Of a stretch of DNA of 10,029 nucleotides, positions 1 to 5,407 are shown in pieces. Each line of letters opens with the position of its first letter. Positions within the stretch are counted from its first letter, which is position 1. The notes under the pieces are model-generated. The model did no database searches. It was given only the letters and a program-made list of their open reading frames with translations, and had not been told where the DNA came from. This stretch comes from Faecalibacterium sp. UBA7177 (GTDB lineage Bacteria; Bacillota; Clostridia; Oscillospirales; Ruminococcaceae), in contig DKVN01000125.1 in the NCBI GenBank assembly GCA_002491225.1, positions 1-10,029 of the forward strand. The letters run 5' to 3'. The translations under genes and the position numbers were made by a program.

Positions 1-1191
1 CACGAAGAAGGCGGGCAGCTCGGCCTGGATCAGCGGCCGGGCGTAGGCCAAAAACTCCTCGGTCATGTCGGTGTGGGTCTCGTTGATCCAGTCCAGCGGG
101 ATCTTCTTTTCGAGGTTGGCCACCTCCTCAATGGGGTGCAGCTCGGTGGTGCACTGGTAGGGGTCGTTCGAGATGCGCTTGAGGGCCACCATCATGCCGG
201 TGTGCCCCTCAAAGGCGGCCTTCACCGCCGCGCCGCCCACCTGGAACGCCTCGGTGATGTCGGTGCGGCTGGTCACATGTCCGGCGCAGCGCTGCAGGGT
301 CGAAAGCTCGATGCTGCGGGTCTTGGTGTCCAGCTCGCGGGCCACCCGGTTGGCCAGGTAGCGGGCGGTGCCGGTCAGGCTCTTGTGGCCGAAGGCGTCC
401 ACCGAGTGCACGTCGTCCGCCAGCTCGCAGACATACCGGCCGTCCTCCAACTTGACGCCCTCACTCACCGCGATCACGATGCTGGCCTTGTTGGCCTGCA
501 TCGCGCGCACCTTTTCAATAAACCGGTCGACATTGAAGGGGATCTCGGGCAGGCAGATCATGTCCACCCCTTCGCAGTCCTCCCCGCGGGCCAGGGCGGC
601 GGCGGCGGTCAGCCATCCGGCGTTGCGGCCCATGATCTCGACCACCGTCACATAGTTGGTGCCGTAAACCGTCGCGTCCCGGATCAGCTCCTTCATCACC
701 ACCCCGATGTACTTGGCCGCCGAGCCGTAGCCGGGGGTGTGGTCGGTCACCATCAAATCGTTGTCGATCGTCTTGGGCACCCCCATAAAGCGGATGTCGC
801 TGTCGATGCGGCGGCCGTAGTCGGCCAGCTTGCCGATGGTGTCCATGCTGTCATTTCCGCCGATGTAGAAGAAGTACCCGATGTCCAGCTCGGCCAGGAT
901 GGCGAAGAGCTCCTGATAAACCTTCTCGTCCTCCCGCCAGTCCGGCAGCTTGTAGCGGCAGCTGCCCAAAAAGCTGGACGGGGTGCGCTTGAGCAGCTCG
1001 ATCTCAAGCTCGCCCTTGATCTGGTCGTCCATGTTCACCCAGCGGCGCTCCAGCAGGCCCTGCACCCCGTTGCACATGCCGTACACGATGCCCGCGCCGC
1101 GCCGCTTGGCCGCCTGGTAAACGCCCGCCAGGCTGGAGTTGATCACCGACGTGGGGCCGCCGGATTGTCCTACGATCGCATTTTTACCCAT
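1..1191 (-). CDS. pfp: 6-phosphofructokinase, predicted pyrophosphate-dependent (3' end cut by window edge)
   Basis: Predicted cytoplasmic glycolytic enzyme that phosphorylates fructose 6-phosphate to fructose 1,6-bisphosphate, reversibly if PPi is the donor. The 397 visible codons start at an ATG preceded by AAAGGTG. Visible motifs are the N-terminal GQSGGPT loop (residues 8-14), GGNDSMDT (111-118), PKTIDND (139-145) with the catalytic Asp143, TPGYGSA (152-158) and MGRNAGW (187-193). In the PFK family, Asp at the second variable place of GGxDS and Lys in PKTIDND replace the two glycines of ATP-dependent enzymes and mark PPi use; both replacements are present here. Asn113 is a variant of the commoner GGDDS. 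The frame is open to base 1 and ends ...ELPAFFV. Related enzymes are a little over 400 residues, so only a few codons should be missing. It is divergent from the lipoprotein gene and has its own promoter. The family call is firm; PPi preference rests on motifs only. Confidence 0.93.
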   Translation of the reverse strand, partial: MGKNAIVGQSGGPTSVINSSLAGVYQAAKRRGAGIVYGMCNGVQGLLERRWVNMDDQIKGELEIELLKRTPSSFLGSCRYKLPDWREDEKVYQELFAILAELDIGYFFYIGGNDSMDTIGKLADYGRRIDSDIRFMGVPKTIDNDLMVTDHTPGYGSAAKYIGVVMKELIRDATVYGTNYVTVVEIMGRNAGWLTAAAALARGEDCEGVDMICLPEIPFNVDRFIEKVRAMQANKASIVIAVSEGVKLEDGRYVCELADDVHSVDAFGHKSLTGTARYLANRVARELDTKTRSIELSTLQRCAGHVTSRTDITEAFQVGGAAVKAAFEGHTGMMVALKRISNDPYQCTTELHPIEEVANLEKKIPLDWINETHTDMTEEFLAYARPLIQAELPAFFV

Positions 1192-1236
1192 AACGCACCT
1201 TTCTTTCTTGAAAAAATGTGGCGGAATTGCCCTTTT

Positions 1237-1265
1237 ATTGTACCGCATTTTGCCAAAAGTTGCAA
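1237..1265 (-). promoter_or_regulatory. Promoter of the phosphofructokinase gene
   Basis: Read on the minus strand, TTGCAA (1260-1265) and TACAAT (1237-1242) are separated by exactly 17 nt. This matches a housekeeping sigma-A promoter about 45 nt upstream of the ATG at 1191. The AT-rich patch stands out in GC-rich surroundings. The TTGCAA hexamer is its own reverse complement. Facing the other way it would be 20 nt from TATATT (1286-1291), too far for a good promoter of the divergent lipoprotein gene. Confidence 0.65.
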
Positions 1266-1291
1266 TAATTCCGCGCCGAGAAGCGTATATT

Positions 1292-1454
1292 AGGATAGGA
1301 AAACCCAAAAATCAGACAAAATTTGCCCGGCACTCCCGCCGCGGCAGGATGCGGCGGGGCGGCCGGAGAGGAGACACCGCGGCGGCGCGCCATCAGGATG
1401 CGCCCGCGCGCACCGCAAACCGCAACAAGGAGAAAACAAAAGGAGGATTTTGGG
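1292..1454 (+). promoter_or_regulatory. Leader region of the DUF4349 lipoprotein gene, with a GC-rich hairpin
   Basis: This non-coding stretch separates the divergent start regions of the phosphofructokinase and lipoprotein genes. It contains an 8-bp hairpin (CCCGCCGC at 1335-1342 with GCGGCGGG at 1351-1358, 8-nt loop) that lacks a T tract. The ribosome binding site AGGAGG is at 1441-1446, 8 nt before the ATG. A plus-strand promoter probably lies near 1260-1295, where the only candidate -10 is TATATT (1286-1291), but no convincing -35 at 16-18 nt was found. An in-frame ATG at 1398 lacks a comparable Shine-Dalgarno. Confidence 0.35.
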
Positions 1455-2495
1455 ATGAAGAAACGGAACAAGGCATTGGTTCTGCTGCTGGCGGCGGCCC
1501 TGGTGGCCGCCCTGCTGGCGGGCTGCGGCGGCAGCGCTGGCCCCACCAACATGAGCGCCGCGGCGGGGGAGAGCTGGGCCCCGGAGACGCCGTCGGCCTC
1601 GCCCGAGGAGATCGGCTGGGACGACTCGGCGGAGTATGATTATGGCAGCGCGGTGACAAACGGCACGGATGCAAGCGCCGTTTTACAGCCGGATCCCAGC
1701 CGCAAGATCATCTACACCGCTACCCTCACCCTCGAGAGCACCGAGTACGAGCAGGCCCGCAGTGCCCTTTTGAGCGCCGCGGCCGCCGCGGGCGGGTATG
1801 TCGAGCGCTCGAGCCAGTACGGCAGCGCCGAGGCGGGGGACCGCTGGGTCGAGCTGACCCTGCGCATCCCGTCCGACCATTACAACGACTTTTTGACCGC
1901 GGCCGAAAACGCCGCCAGCCTGCTGCGCAAGGATGAATCAACCCAGGACATCACCGCCGAGTATGTGGATGTGGCCGCCCGGCTCAAGACCCTGCGCACC
2001 CAGGAACAGCGGCTGCAGGAGCTGGCCGAGCAGGCCGAGACCCTCGAGGACCTGCTGGCCATCGAGCAGCGCCTCTCGGACGTGCAGTACCAGATCGAGA
2101 GCTACACCGCCCAGCAGCGGGTGTATGATGACCAGATCGACTATTCCACCGTCACGGTCACCCTCAACGAGGTGCGGGTCTACACCCCGACCAAGCGCGG
2201 CTTTGGCAGCCGGATCGTCAGCGCCTTCCAGAACAGCTGGAGCGATTTTGGCGAGGATGTGCAGGACTTTGTGGTCGGCCTTGTCTACGCGCTGCCCGCC
2301 CTGCTGTTGCTGGGCGTGATCGTGGTGGTGGTGCTGATCGTGGTGCGCAAGGGCCGCAAAAAGGCTGCCGCCCGCAAGGCGGAGAGGGCTGAGCGGGCCC
2401 AGCAGGCAAAGGCCGCCAGCCCCGACGCCGCGGGGCCCGGCGAGGACGGCCCGGACGGGGATGGCCAGCCGCCGAAGTACAGCTACCACAAGTAA
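1455..2495 (+). CDS. DUF4349 domain lipoprotein with C-terminal transmembrane helix
   Basis: Predicted envelope protein of 346 residues and unknown molecular role. Residues 1-23 form a lipoprotein signal (MKKRNK, then a Leu/Ala core) ending in lipobox LAGC with Cys24. A low-complexity Ser/Ala/Glu-rich linker runs to about residue 80. The region from about 84 to 300 fits the DUF4349 pattern: a beta-rich start (RKIIYTATLTLES), an R(I/V)P-type segment (LRIPSDHYNDF, 136-146), a long amphipathic helix with coiled-coil character (about 172-228), the DYSTVTVTL strand (229-237), and a hydrophobic helix at about 276-298 followed by a very basic stop-transfer segment (RKGRKKAAARKAERAERA). The tail ends acidic and Gly/Pro-rich. 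The ATG at 1455 is chosen because AGGAGG lies 8 nt upstream and it gives a clean signal peptide; the frame is open further upstream only because the DNA is GC-rich. Transcription converges on degV. The DUF4349 assignment comes from pattern recognition. Confidence 0.85.
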   Translation: MKKRNKALVLLLAAALVAALLAGCGGSAGPTNMSAAAGESWAPETPSASPEEIGWDDSAEYDYGSAVTNGTDASAVLQPDPSRKIIYTATLTLESTEYEQARSALLSAAAAAGGYVERSSQYGSAEAGDRWVELTLRIPSDHYNDFLTAAENAASLLRKDESTQDITAEYVDVAARLKTLRTQEQRLQELAEQAETLEDLLAIEQRLSDVQYQIESYTAQQRVYDDQIDYSTVTVTLNEVRVYTPTKRGFGSRIVSAFQNSWSDFGEDVQDFVVGLVYALPALLLLGVIVVVVLIVVRKGRKKAAARKAERAERAQQAKAASPDAAGPGEDGPDGDGQPPKYSYHK

Positions 2496-2528
2496 GGAAC
2501 ATGGGCCCCGGCACGGCATGGGGCCCGG

Positions 2529-2567
2529 AACAGAACAGTACATCAGAACAGGGAAACAGGAAAACAG
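2529..2567. repeat. Five irregularly spaced AACAG pentamers
   Basis: AACAG occurs at 2529, 2534, 2547, 2555 and 2563, the last three copies 8 nt apart. They lie between the lipoprotein stop codon and the terminator hairpin. Just before them is a GGGCCCC/GGGGCCC inverted repeat (2503-2509 with 2520-2526). Read on the minus strand the repeats give CTGTT units that form the T-rich tail after the degV terminator hairpin. They may simply be a degenerate purine-rich spacer. Confidence 0.5.
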
Positions 2568-2605
2568 GGCGCCCGCCCCGGTCCATCGGACCGGGGCGGG
2601 CGCCC
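2567..2605. terminator. Bidirectional GC-rich terminator hairpin between converging genes
   Basis: A perfect 18-bp inverted repeat (2567-2584 with 2588-2605) encloses the 3-nt loop ATC. It lies between the stops of the lipoprotein (plus, 2495) and degV (minus, 2664). In the minus direction the stem is followed by TGTTTTCCTGTTTCCC, a moderately T-rich tail, so it best fits degV termination. In the plus direction the tail (TTACAGG) is weak. Confidence 0.75.
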
Positions 2606-2663
2606 TTACAGGTTGATGCTCGTTGCTCTGCGCTGAGCCTGCCGCGGGTGCGGCTGCGTGCGC

Positions 2664-3512
2664 TCAGCCCTTGCGAAAAAAGGCCACCGCGATGGCTCCG
2701 GGGCCGACATGGGTGCCGATCGCCCCGCCCACCGTGCAGGGGGGCGGCAGGGTCTCGGCATGATCAGCCCAGAGGGCACGGCTGTCCTCGATGTACTTTT
2801 GCAGCATCCCGTCGCTCAGTCCGGTGTAGCCCAGCCGCAACGGACGGGAAAAATCCACCCCGCCGGTCTGTTCGATCAGCTGCACCAGCAGATTGTTGCC
2901 GTTTTTGGAGCCCCGGGCCTTGCCCAGCACCACCACCTGGCCCTCCTGCACCGCCACTACCGGCTTGATCGAGAGCAGCCCGCCCACCAGCGCCACCGAG
3001 GGGGCGATCCGCCCGCCGCGCTTGAGGTACTCGAGGGTGTCCAGCAGGGCGATCAGCCGGATCTCCTTCTTCTCGGCGTCCAGCCGGGCCGCCAGGGCGG
3101 AGGGCTCCAGCCCCTCGGCAGCCAGCTGCAGCGCCCGCTCGACCAGAATCTGCTGGCCGATGGTGGCGTTCTCGCTGTCCACCACGAACACACGACCCCC
3201 AAACCGCTCGGCCGCGATCTGGGCGCTCTGCCAGGTGCCGGACAGCCGGGAGGAGAGGGTCACCGCTACCACCGTCTCGCCCGCGTCCACCGCCGCCGTA
3301 AAGGCCTGCTCGAACTGGCCGGGCGAGACCTGGCTGGTGGTGGGCAGAACGTCCCCCTCAATCAACTTTTCGTAAAAGGCGCGGTGATCCAGCTCGATCT
3401 CGTCCGCGTAGCTCTCGGTGCCGAAGCTGACGGTCAGCGGCAGGACGGTGAGATCCTCCGGCCAGGGCTGCGGCATATCACAGCCGGAATCCGCGATGAT
3501 GCGAATTTTCAC
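2664..3512 (-). CDS. degV: DegV family fatty-acid-binding protein
   Basis: Cytoplasmic lipid-binding protein of 282 residues. DegV/FakB proteins bind a fatty acid and, in Firmicutes, can present it to the FakA kinase for phosphorylation; no fakA is in this window. Family motifs in order are the N-terminal strand IRIIADSGCDMP (3-14), TTSQVSPGQF (58-67), SSRLSGTWQSA (87-97), DTLEYLKRGGRI (158-169), LLSIKPV (179-185) and GTHVGPGAIAVAF (266-278). The length matches the usual about 280. The start is the GTG at 3512, because AAGGAGGG lies 8 nt upstream and the protein then begins at the canonical first strand; more upstream in-frame ATGs would add a non-conserved leader. The ATG at 3519 is in another frame. 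It has its own promoter at 3538-3566, divergent from the 74-residue gene, and ends at the shared terminator. The FakB-like role is inferred from family knowledge. Confidence 0.93.
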   Translation of the reverse strand: MKIRIIADSGCDMPQPWPEDLTVLPLTVSFGTESYADEIELDHRAFYEKLIEGDVLPTTSQVSPGQFEQAFTAAVDAGETVVAVTLSSRLSGTWQSAQIAAERFGGRVFVVDSENATIGQQILVERALQLAAEGLEPSALAARLDAEKKEIRLIALLDTLEYLKRGGRIAPSVALVGGLLSIKPVVAVQEGQVVVLGKARGSKNGNNLLVQLIEQTGGVDFSRPLRLGYTGLSDGMLQKYIEDSRALWADHAETLPPPCTVGGAIGTHVGPGAIAVAFFRKG

Positions 3513-3537
3513 AGGGCATCCCTCCTTGATCAACTGC

Positions 3538-3566
3538 ATGGTACCACATCTGCCTGGACAGCGCAA
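3538..3566 (-). promoter_or_regulatory. degV promoter
   Basis: On the minus strand, TTGCGC (3561-3566) and TACCAT (3538-3543) are 17 nt apart, ending 26 nt upstream of the GTG start at 3512. Its -35 region overlaps the spacer and -35 of the oppositely directed promoter at 3555-3584, so polymerase binding to one should exclude the other. Confidence 0.55.
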
Positions 3567-3584
3567 GCCCCAAAATGCTATACT
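3555..3584 (+). promoter_or_regulatory. Extended -10 promoter of the 74-residue gene
   Basis: TGGACA (3555-3560) lies 18 nt before TATACT (3579-3584), which is preceded by TGC, giving an extended -10 (TGnTATACT). The expected transcript start is near 3591, leaving a leader of about 70 nt before the ATG at 3662. Confidence 0.6.
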
Positions 3585-3603
3585 GAGGCATCACAGCGCA
3601 AAA

Positions 3604-3635
3604 GCGCCCGCCCGCTGCGGGGCAGGGGCGGGCGC
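3604..3635. terminator. GC-rich stem-loop between degV and the 74-residue gene
   Basis: A perfect 10-bp stem (GCGCCCGCCC at 3604-3613 with GGGCGGGCGC at 3626-3635) has a 12-nt loop. On the plus strand it sits in the leader of the 74-residue gene and has no T tract. On the minus strand it is followed by TTTTGCG, so it could weakly terminate minus-strand transcripts arriving from pcp. It shares the 11-mer GGGGCGGGCGC with the terminator at 2567-2605. Leader structure or distal pcp terminator cannot be decided from sequence. Confidence 0.5.
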
Positions 3636-3661
3636 AGAAAGAGATACAGGGAGGGTTACCC

Positions 3662-3886
3662 ATGAACCAGCAACCAGCACAAACCGACGCCGCGGCCCGG
3701 CTGGCCGCCTTTGAGGCGATGATGGCGGCAGTGCAGCGGGATTACGCCGACACCTGCGCGAAGATGCAGACCCTGCGGGAGCAGGGAAAGGAAAAAACCG
3801 CCACCTACCGCCAGCTGATGGGCAACCGGCTGCAGTGCCAGAATGTCCTCTCGCTTTACCGGGTGTACGGGCTGATGGAGGACTGA
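3662..3886 (+). CDS. Small protein of unknown function (74 aa)
   Basis: I do not recognise this family. The 74-residue product is soluble-looking, has no signal peptide or membrane segment, and is predicted to be mostly alpha-helical: AAARLAAFEAMMAAVQRDY then an alternating charged helix (MQTLREQGKEKTATYRQLMGN), ending LYRVYGLMED. It has two cysteines (CAKM and LQCQN) with no metal-binding spacing. It is judged real because the ATG has a strong GGGAGGG site 6 nt upstream, an extended -10 promoter lies upstream, and the frame fills the gap between degV and pcp almost exactly. Its TGA stop is in a palindrome shared with the converging pcp stop. The helix-turn-helix hairpin character and Gln/Arg/Lys content are compatible with a small regulatory or scaffold protein, but no function can be assigned. 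Confidence 0.75.
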   Translation: MNQQPAQTDAAARLAAFEAMMAAVQRDYADTCAKMQTLREQGKEKTATYRQLMGNRLQCQNVLSLYRVYGLMED

Positions 3887-3902
3887 GCGCGGCCGCGCTC
3901 AG
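3883..3902. terminator. Palindrome containing both convergent stop codons
   Basis: The 20-bp perfect palindrome (CTGAGCGC-GGCC-GCGCTCAG) includes the TGA of the 74-residue gene (3884-3886) and, on the minus strand, the TGA of pcp (3899-3901). Each transcript could fold an 8-bp stem starting at its own stop codon. There is no T tract on either side, so it is either a weak bidirectional terminator or an RNA 3'-end-protecting stem. Confidence 0.5.
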
Positions 3903-4543
3903 CAAAGGGTGCCCATGCCCACGGCGAGGTCGGTTTGCTGTGCGGCAATGGTGCGGGCGGCGGTTTCCAGCGCCCGCACCATCGTCTCCAGGGGCAGGGC
4001 GGGGGTGCCGTCCGGTTTGCCGGGCAGCTGCTGCTCGGCGTAGGGCAGGTGCACAAAGCCCGCCCGCATGCCGGGGAACTCCCGCGCGGCCAGGTCCAGC
4101 ACCCGGTAGAGCAGGCAGTTGCAGACATAGGTGCCCGCCGTGTAGGAGAGTGCGCAGGGGATGCCCTGCCCCTCGACGGCCCGCACCACCGCCTTGACCG
4201 GGATGCTGGCAAAATAGGCCGCGGGGCCGCCCGCGCGCAGCGGCTCATCCACCGGCTGCGCCCCGGCGTTGTCCGGGATGCGGGCATCGGCCAGGTTGAT
4301 GGCCACCCGCTCCACCGTCACTCCGGCCCGGCCGCCCGCCTGCCCCACGCAGAGCACCGCGTCCGGCCGGTGGGCCCGCACCGCGGCCTCCGCCACCGGC
4401 CCGCAGCGCTCAAACACGCAGGGCACCGCAAGCTTGAAAATTTCGACCCCGTCAAGGACATCCGGCACCCGGCGCACCGCCTCAAGCGACGGATTGATCG
4501 CCTCGCCCCCAAAGGGCTCAAAGCCGGTTAAAAGCAGCTTCAT
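3899..4543 (-). CDS. pcp: Pyrrolidone-carboxylate peptidase (pyroglutamyl peptidase I)
   Basis: Cytoplasmic cysteine peptidase of MEROPS family C15 that removes N-terminal pyroglutamate from peptides. At 214 residues it has the usual family length. It begins MKLLLTGFEPFGG, the family hallmark, with INPS at 16-19. The catalytic triad is visible: Glu78 in VTVERVAIN (75-83), Cys141 in TAGTYVCN (135-142) and His165 in GFVHLPY (162-168), equivalent to Glu81/Cys144/His168 of characterised Bacillus enzymes. The start is the ATG at 4543 with GGAGGT 8 nt upstream; a GTG three codons earlier (4552) overlaps that ribosome binding site and is less likely. It is transcribed alone from a strong promoter at 4585-4613 and converges on the 74-residue gene, with 12 bp between stop codons. 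Codon use is GC-rich like its neighbours, unlike the AT-rich segment beginning just upstream. Confidence 0.96.
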   Translation of the reverse strand: MKLLLTGFEPFGGEAINPSLEAVRRVPDVLDGVEIFKLAVPCVFERCGPVAEAAVRAHRPDAVLCVGQAGGRAGVTVERVAINLADARIPDNAGAQPVDEPLRAGGPAAYFASIPVKAVVRAVEGQGIPCALSYTAGTYVCNCLLYRVLDLAAREFPGMRAGFVHLPYAEQQLPGKPDGTPALPLETMVRALETAARTIAAQQTDLAVGMGTLC

Positions 4544-4584
4544 GGTACGCACCTCCGCAGAAAATGGACCTGGGTTCTGCTGCT

Positions 4585-4613
4585 ATCATAAGACCCCCGA
4601 AAGGCCGTGTCAA
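4585..4613 (-). promoter_or_regulatory. pcp promoter
   Basis: On the minus strand, TTGACA (4608-4613) and TATGAT (4585-4590) are separated by exactly 17 nt, a near-consensus sigma-A promoter 42 nt upstream of the pcp ATG. Because it belongs to pcp, native chromosomal sequence must extend at least to 4613, which limits the left end of the acquired segment. Confidence 0.8.
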
Positions 4614-4659
4614 GAAACATTTGTCAAGGGGAATTTCACCCAAAAGACGAAATCCCCAT

Positions 4660-4713
4660 GACGTGTGCTTTGGAGATCGTGGAGAGGAAAATGATATTCG
4701 CATCAGCAGATAA
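4660..4713 (+). pseudogene. Possible 3' remnant of a plus-strand gene ahead of a terminator
   Basis: One frame reads DVCFGDRGEENDIRISR and stops with TAA at 4711-4713, exactly where the stem of an intrinsic terminator begins. A stop codon abutting a terminator is typical of a gene end, yet upstream the frame soon runs into the pcp promoter region, so no complete gene can exist. It may be the tail of a donor-element gene carried along at the left end of the AT-rich segment. Nearby, GGGGAATTTC (4628-4637) and GAAATCCCC (4649-4657) form a stem with one bulged base. The evidence is thin and the product is not recognised. Confidence 0.22.
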
Positions 4714-4748
4714 AACGGCAGGGAGTAAATTCTCTGCCGTTTATTTTT
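4713..4748 (+). terminator. Rho-independent terminator at left end of the AT-rich segment
   Basis: A 12-bp stem (4713-4724 with 4731-4742, one G-T pair; core ACGGCAGGGA/TCTCTGCCGT) with a 6-nt loop is followed by ATTTTTCC. It is also flanked by AAAA on the left, so it could act in both directions. It lies 28 nt before the -35 box of the TetR operon and would insulate that operon from upstream transcription. Confidence 0.8.
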
Positions 4749-4769
4749 CCTATATTTTCGTTGCGGAAC

Positions 4770-4798
4770 TTGACAAAACTCTCTCCTTTTATTATAAT
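4770..4798 (+). promoter_or_regulatory. Full-consensus promoter of the TetR-CPBP operon
   Basis: TTGACA (4770-4775), a 17-nt spacer and TATAAT (4793-4798) match the sigma-A consensus at all twelve positions. Such a strong promoter is normally found where a repressor holds expression down, and a palindrome covers the -10 box. Confidence 0.9.
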
Positions 4799-4823
4799 TT
4801 ATGTTATATAACAATAATTATAA
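4792..4823. promoter_or_regulatory. Probable TetR-family operator palindrome
   Basis: The 32 bases centred between 4807 and 4808 form an inverted repeat in which 14 of 16 pairs match: outer arms TTATAATT (4792-4799) and AATTATAA (4816-4823), inner perfect palindrome TGTTATATAACA (4802-4813), mismatches only at 4800/4815 and 4801/4814. It overlaps the -10 box and the likely transcription start and ends 21 nt before the tetR-type ATG. The position suggests autorepression. AT-rich composition makes short palindromes likelier by chance, but not one this long. Confidence 0.7.
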
Positions 4824-4843
4824 AACGAAAGAGAGGGAAAAAC

Positions 4844-5407
4844 ATGCCGCCAAAGGTGAAAATTACAAAAGAGATGATTATAGATGCAGCATTTGAGATA
4901 GCACGAAGTGATGGGGCAGAAAAAATCAATGCACGAACTGTATCAAAAAAATTAGGCTGTTCCACTCAGCCTGTTATGTATCATTTTAAAACAATAGAGG
5001 AATTGAAAAAAACTGTATATATTAAGGCAGATGAGTATCATTCCGAATATATAAATAATATTCAGAGTGAAAATCCGATGAAAGATATCGGACTGAATTA
5101 TATACGCTTCGCAGAAACAGAAAAAAACCTGTTTCGGTTTCTGTTTCAAACAAATGAGTTTACAGGAAAAAATATTTCCGAGTTGATCAATTCTGAGGAA
5201 TTGCAGCCTGTTATAGCGATACTGCGTAAAGAAGCAGAGGTCAATACAGAACAGGCGAAAACCATTTTCCGTTTATTATTCCTGATCGCACACGGATATG
5301 CAAGTATGTTTGCAAATAACGAAATGACCTATGACGAACAGGCAATTATATCTGATTTGGACCTGGTGTTTGAGGGAACAGTTTATTCATTAAAAGGAGA
5401 TTTATAA
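4844..5407 (+). CDS. TetR/AcrR family transcriptional regulator
   Basis: Predicted cytoplasmic DNA-binding repressor of 187 residues, typical for TetR proteins. The N-terminal helix-turn-helix domain spans about residues 7-55: TKEMIIDAAFEIARSDGAE, INARTVSKKLGCS, and the recognition-helix and following segment STQPVMYHFKTIEELK (40-55), close to the classic TetR pattern of a Tyr/His-Phe pair followed by an EEL helix. The C-terminal ligand-binding and dimerisation region (about 80-187) is divergent, as usual, so the inducer cannot be guessed. The ATG at 4844 is preceded by GAGAGGG 6 nt upstream; the frame is open earlier only across the promoter and operator. The stop overlaps the start of the protease gene by one base (TAATG), showing one operon. 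Strongly AT-rich codon use differs from neighbouring core genes. The gene very likely represses its own operon through the 4792-4823 palindrome. Confidence 0.92.
   Translation: MPPKVKITKEMIIDAAFEIARSDGAEKINARTVSKKLGCSTQPVMYHFKTIEELKKTVYIKADEYHSEYINNIQSENPMKDIGLNYIRFAETEKNLFRFLFQTNEFTGKNISELINSEELQPVIAILRKEAEVNTEQAKTIFRLLFLIAHGYASMFANNEMTYDEQAIISDLDLVFEGTVYSLKGDL

Noticed and set aside
1260..1291. Divergent promoter for the lipoprotein gene using TTGCAA and TATATT
   Set aside because: The spacer is 20 nt, too long for a normal sigma-A promoter; the true start signal remains undetermined.
73..1293. 406-codon plus-strand open frame antisense to the phosphofructokinase gene
   Set aside because: It is the GC-rich shadow of a clearly recognised enzyme; its product is a low-complexity His/Val/Gly/Ala/Leu mixture with no ribosome binding site.
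2658..3665. 335-codon plus-strand frame antisense to degV
   Set aside because: DegV motifs on the minus strand are unambiguous; the antisense frame has no promoter or Shine-Dalgarno and crosses both degV and 74-residue-gene promoters.
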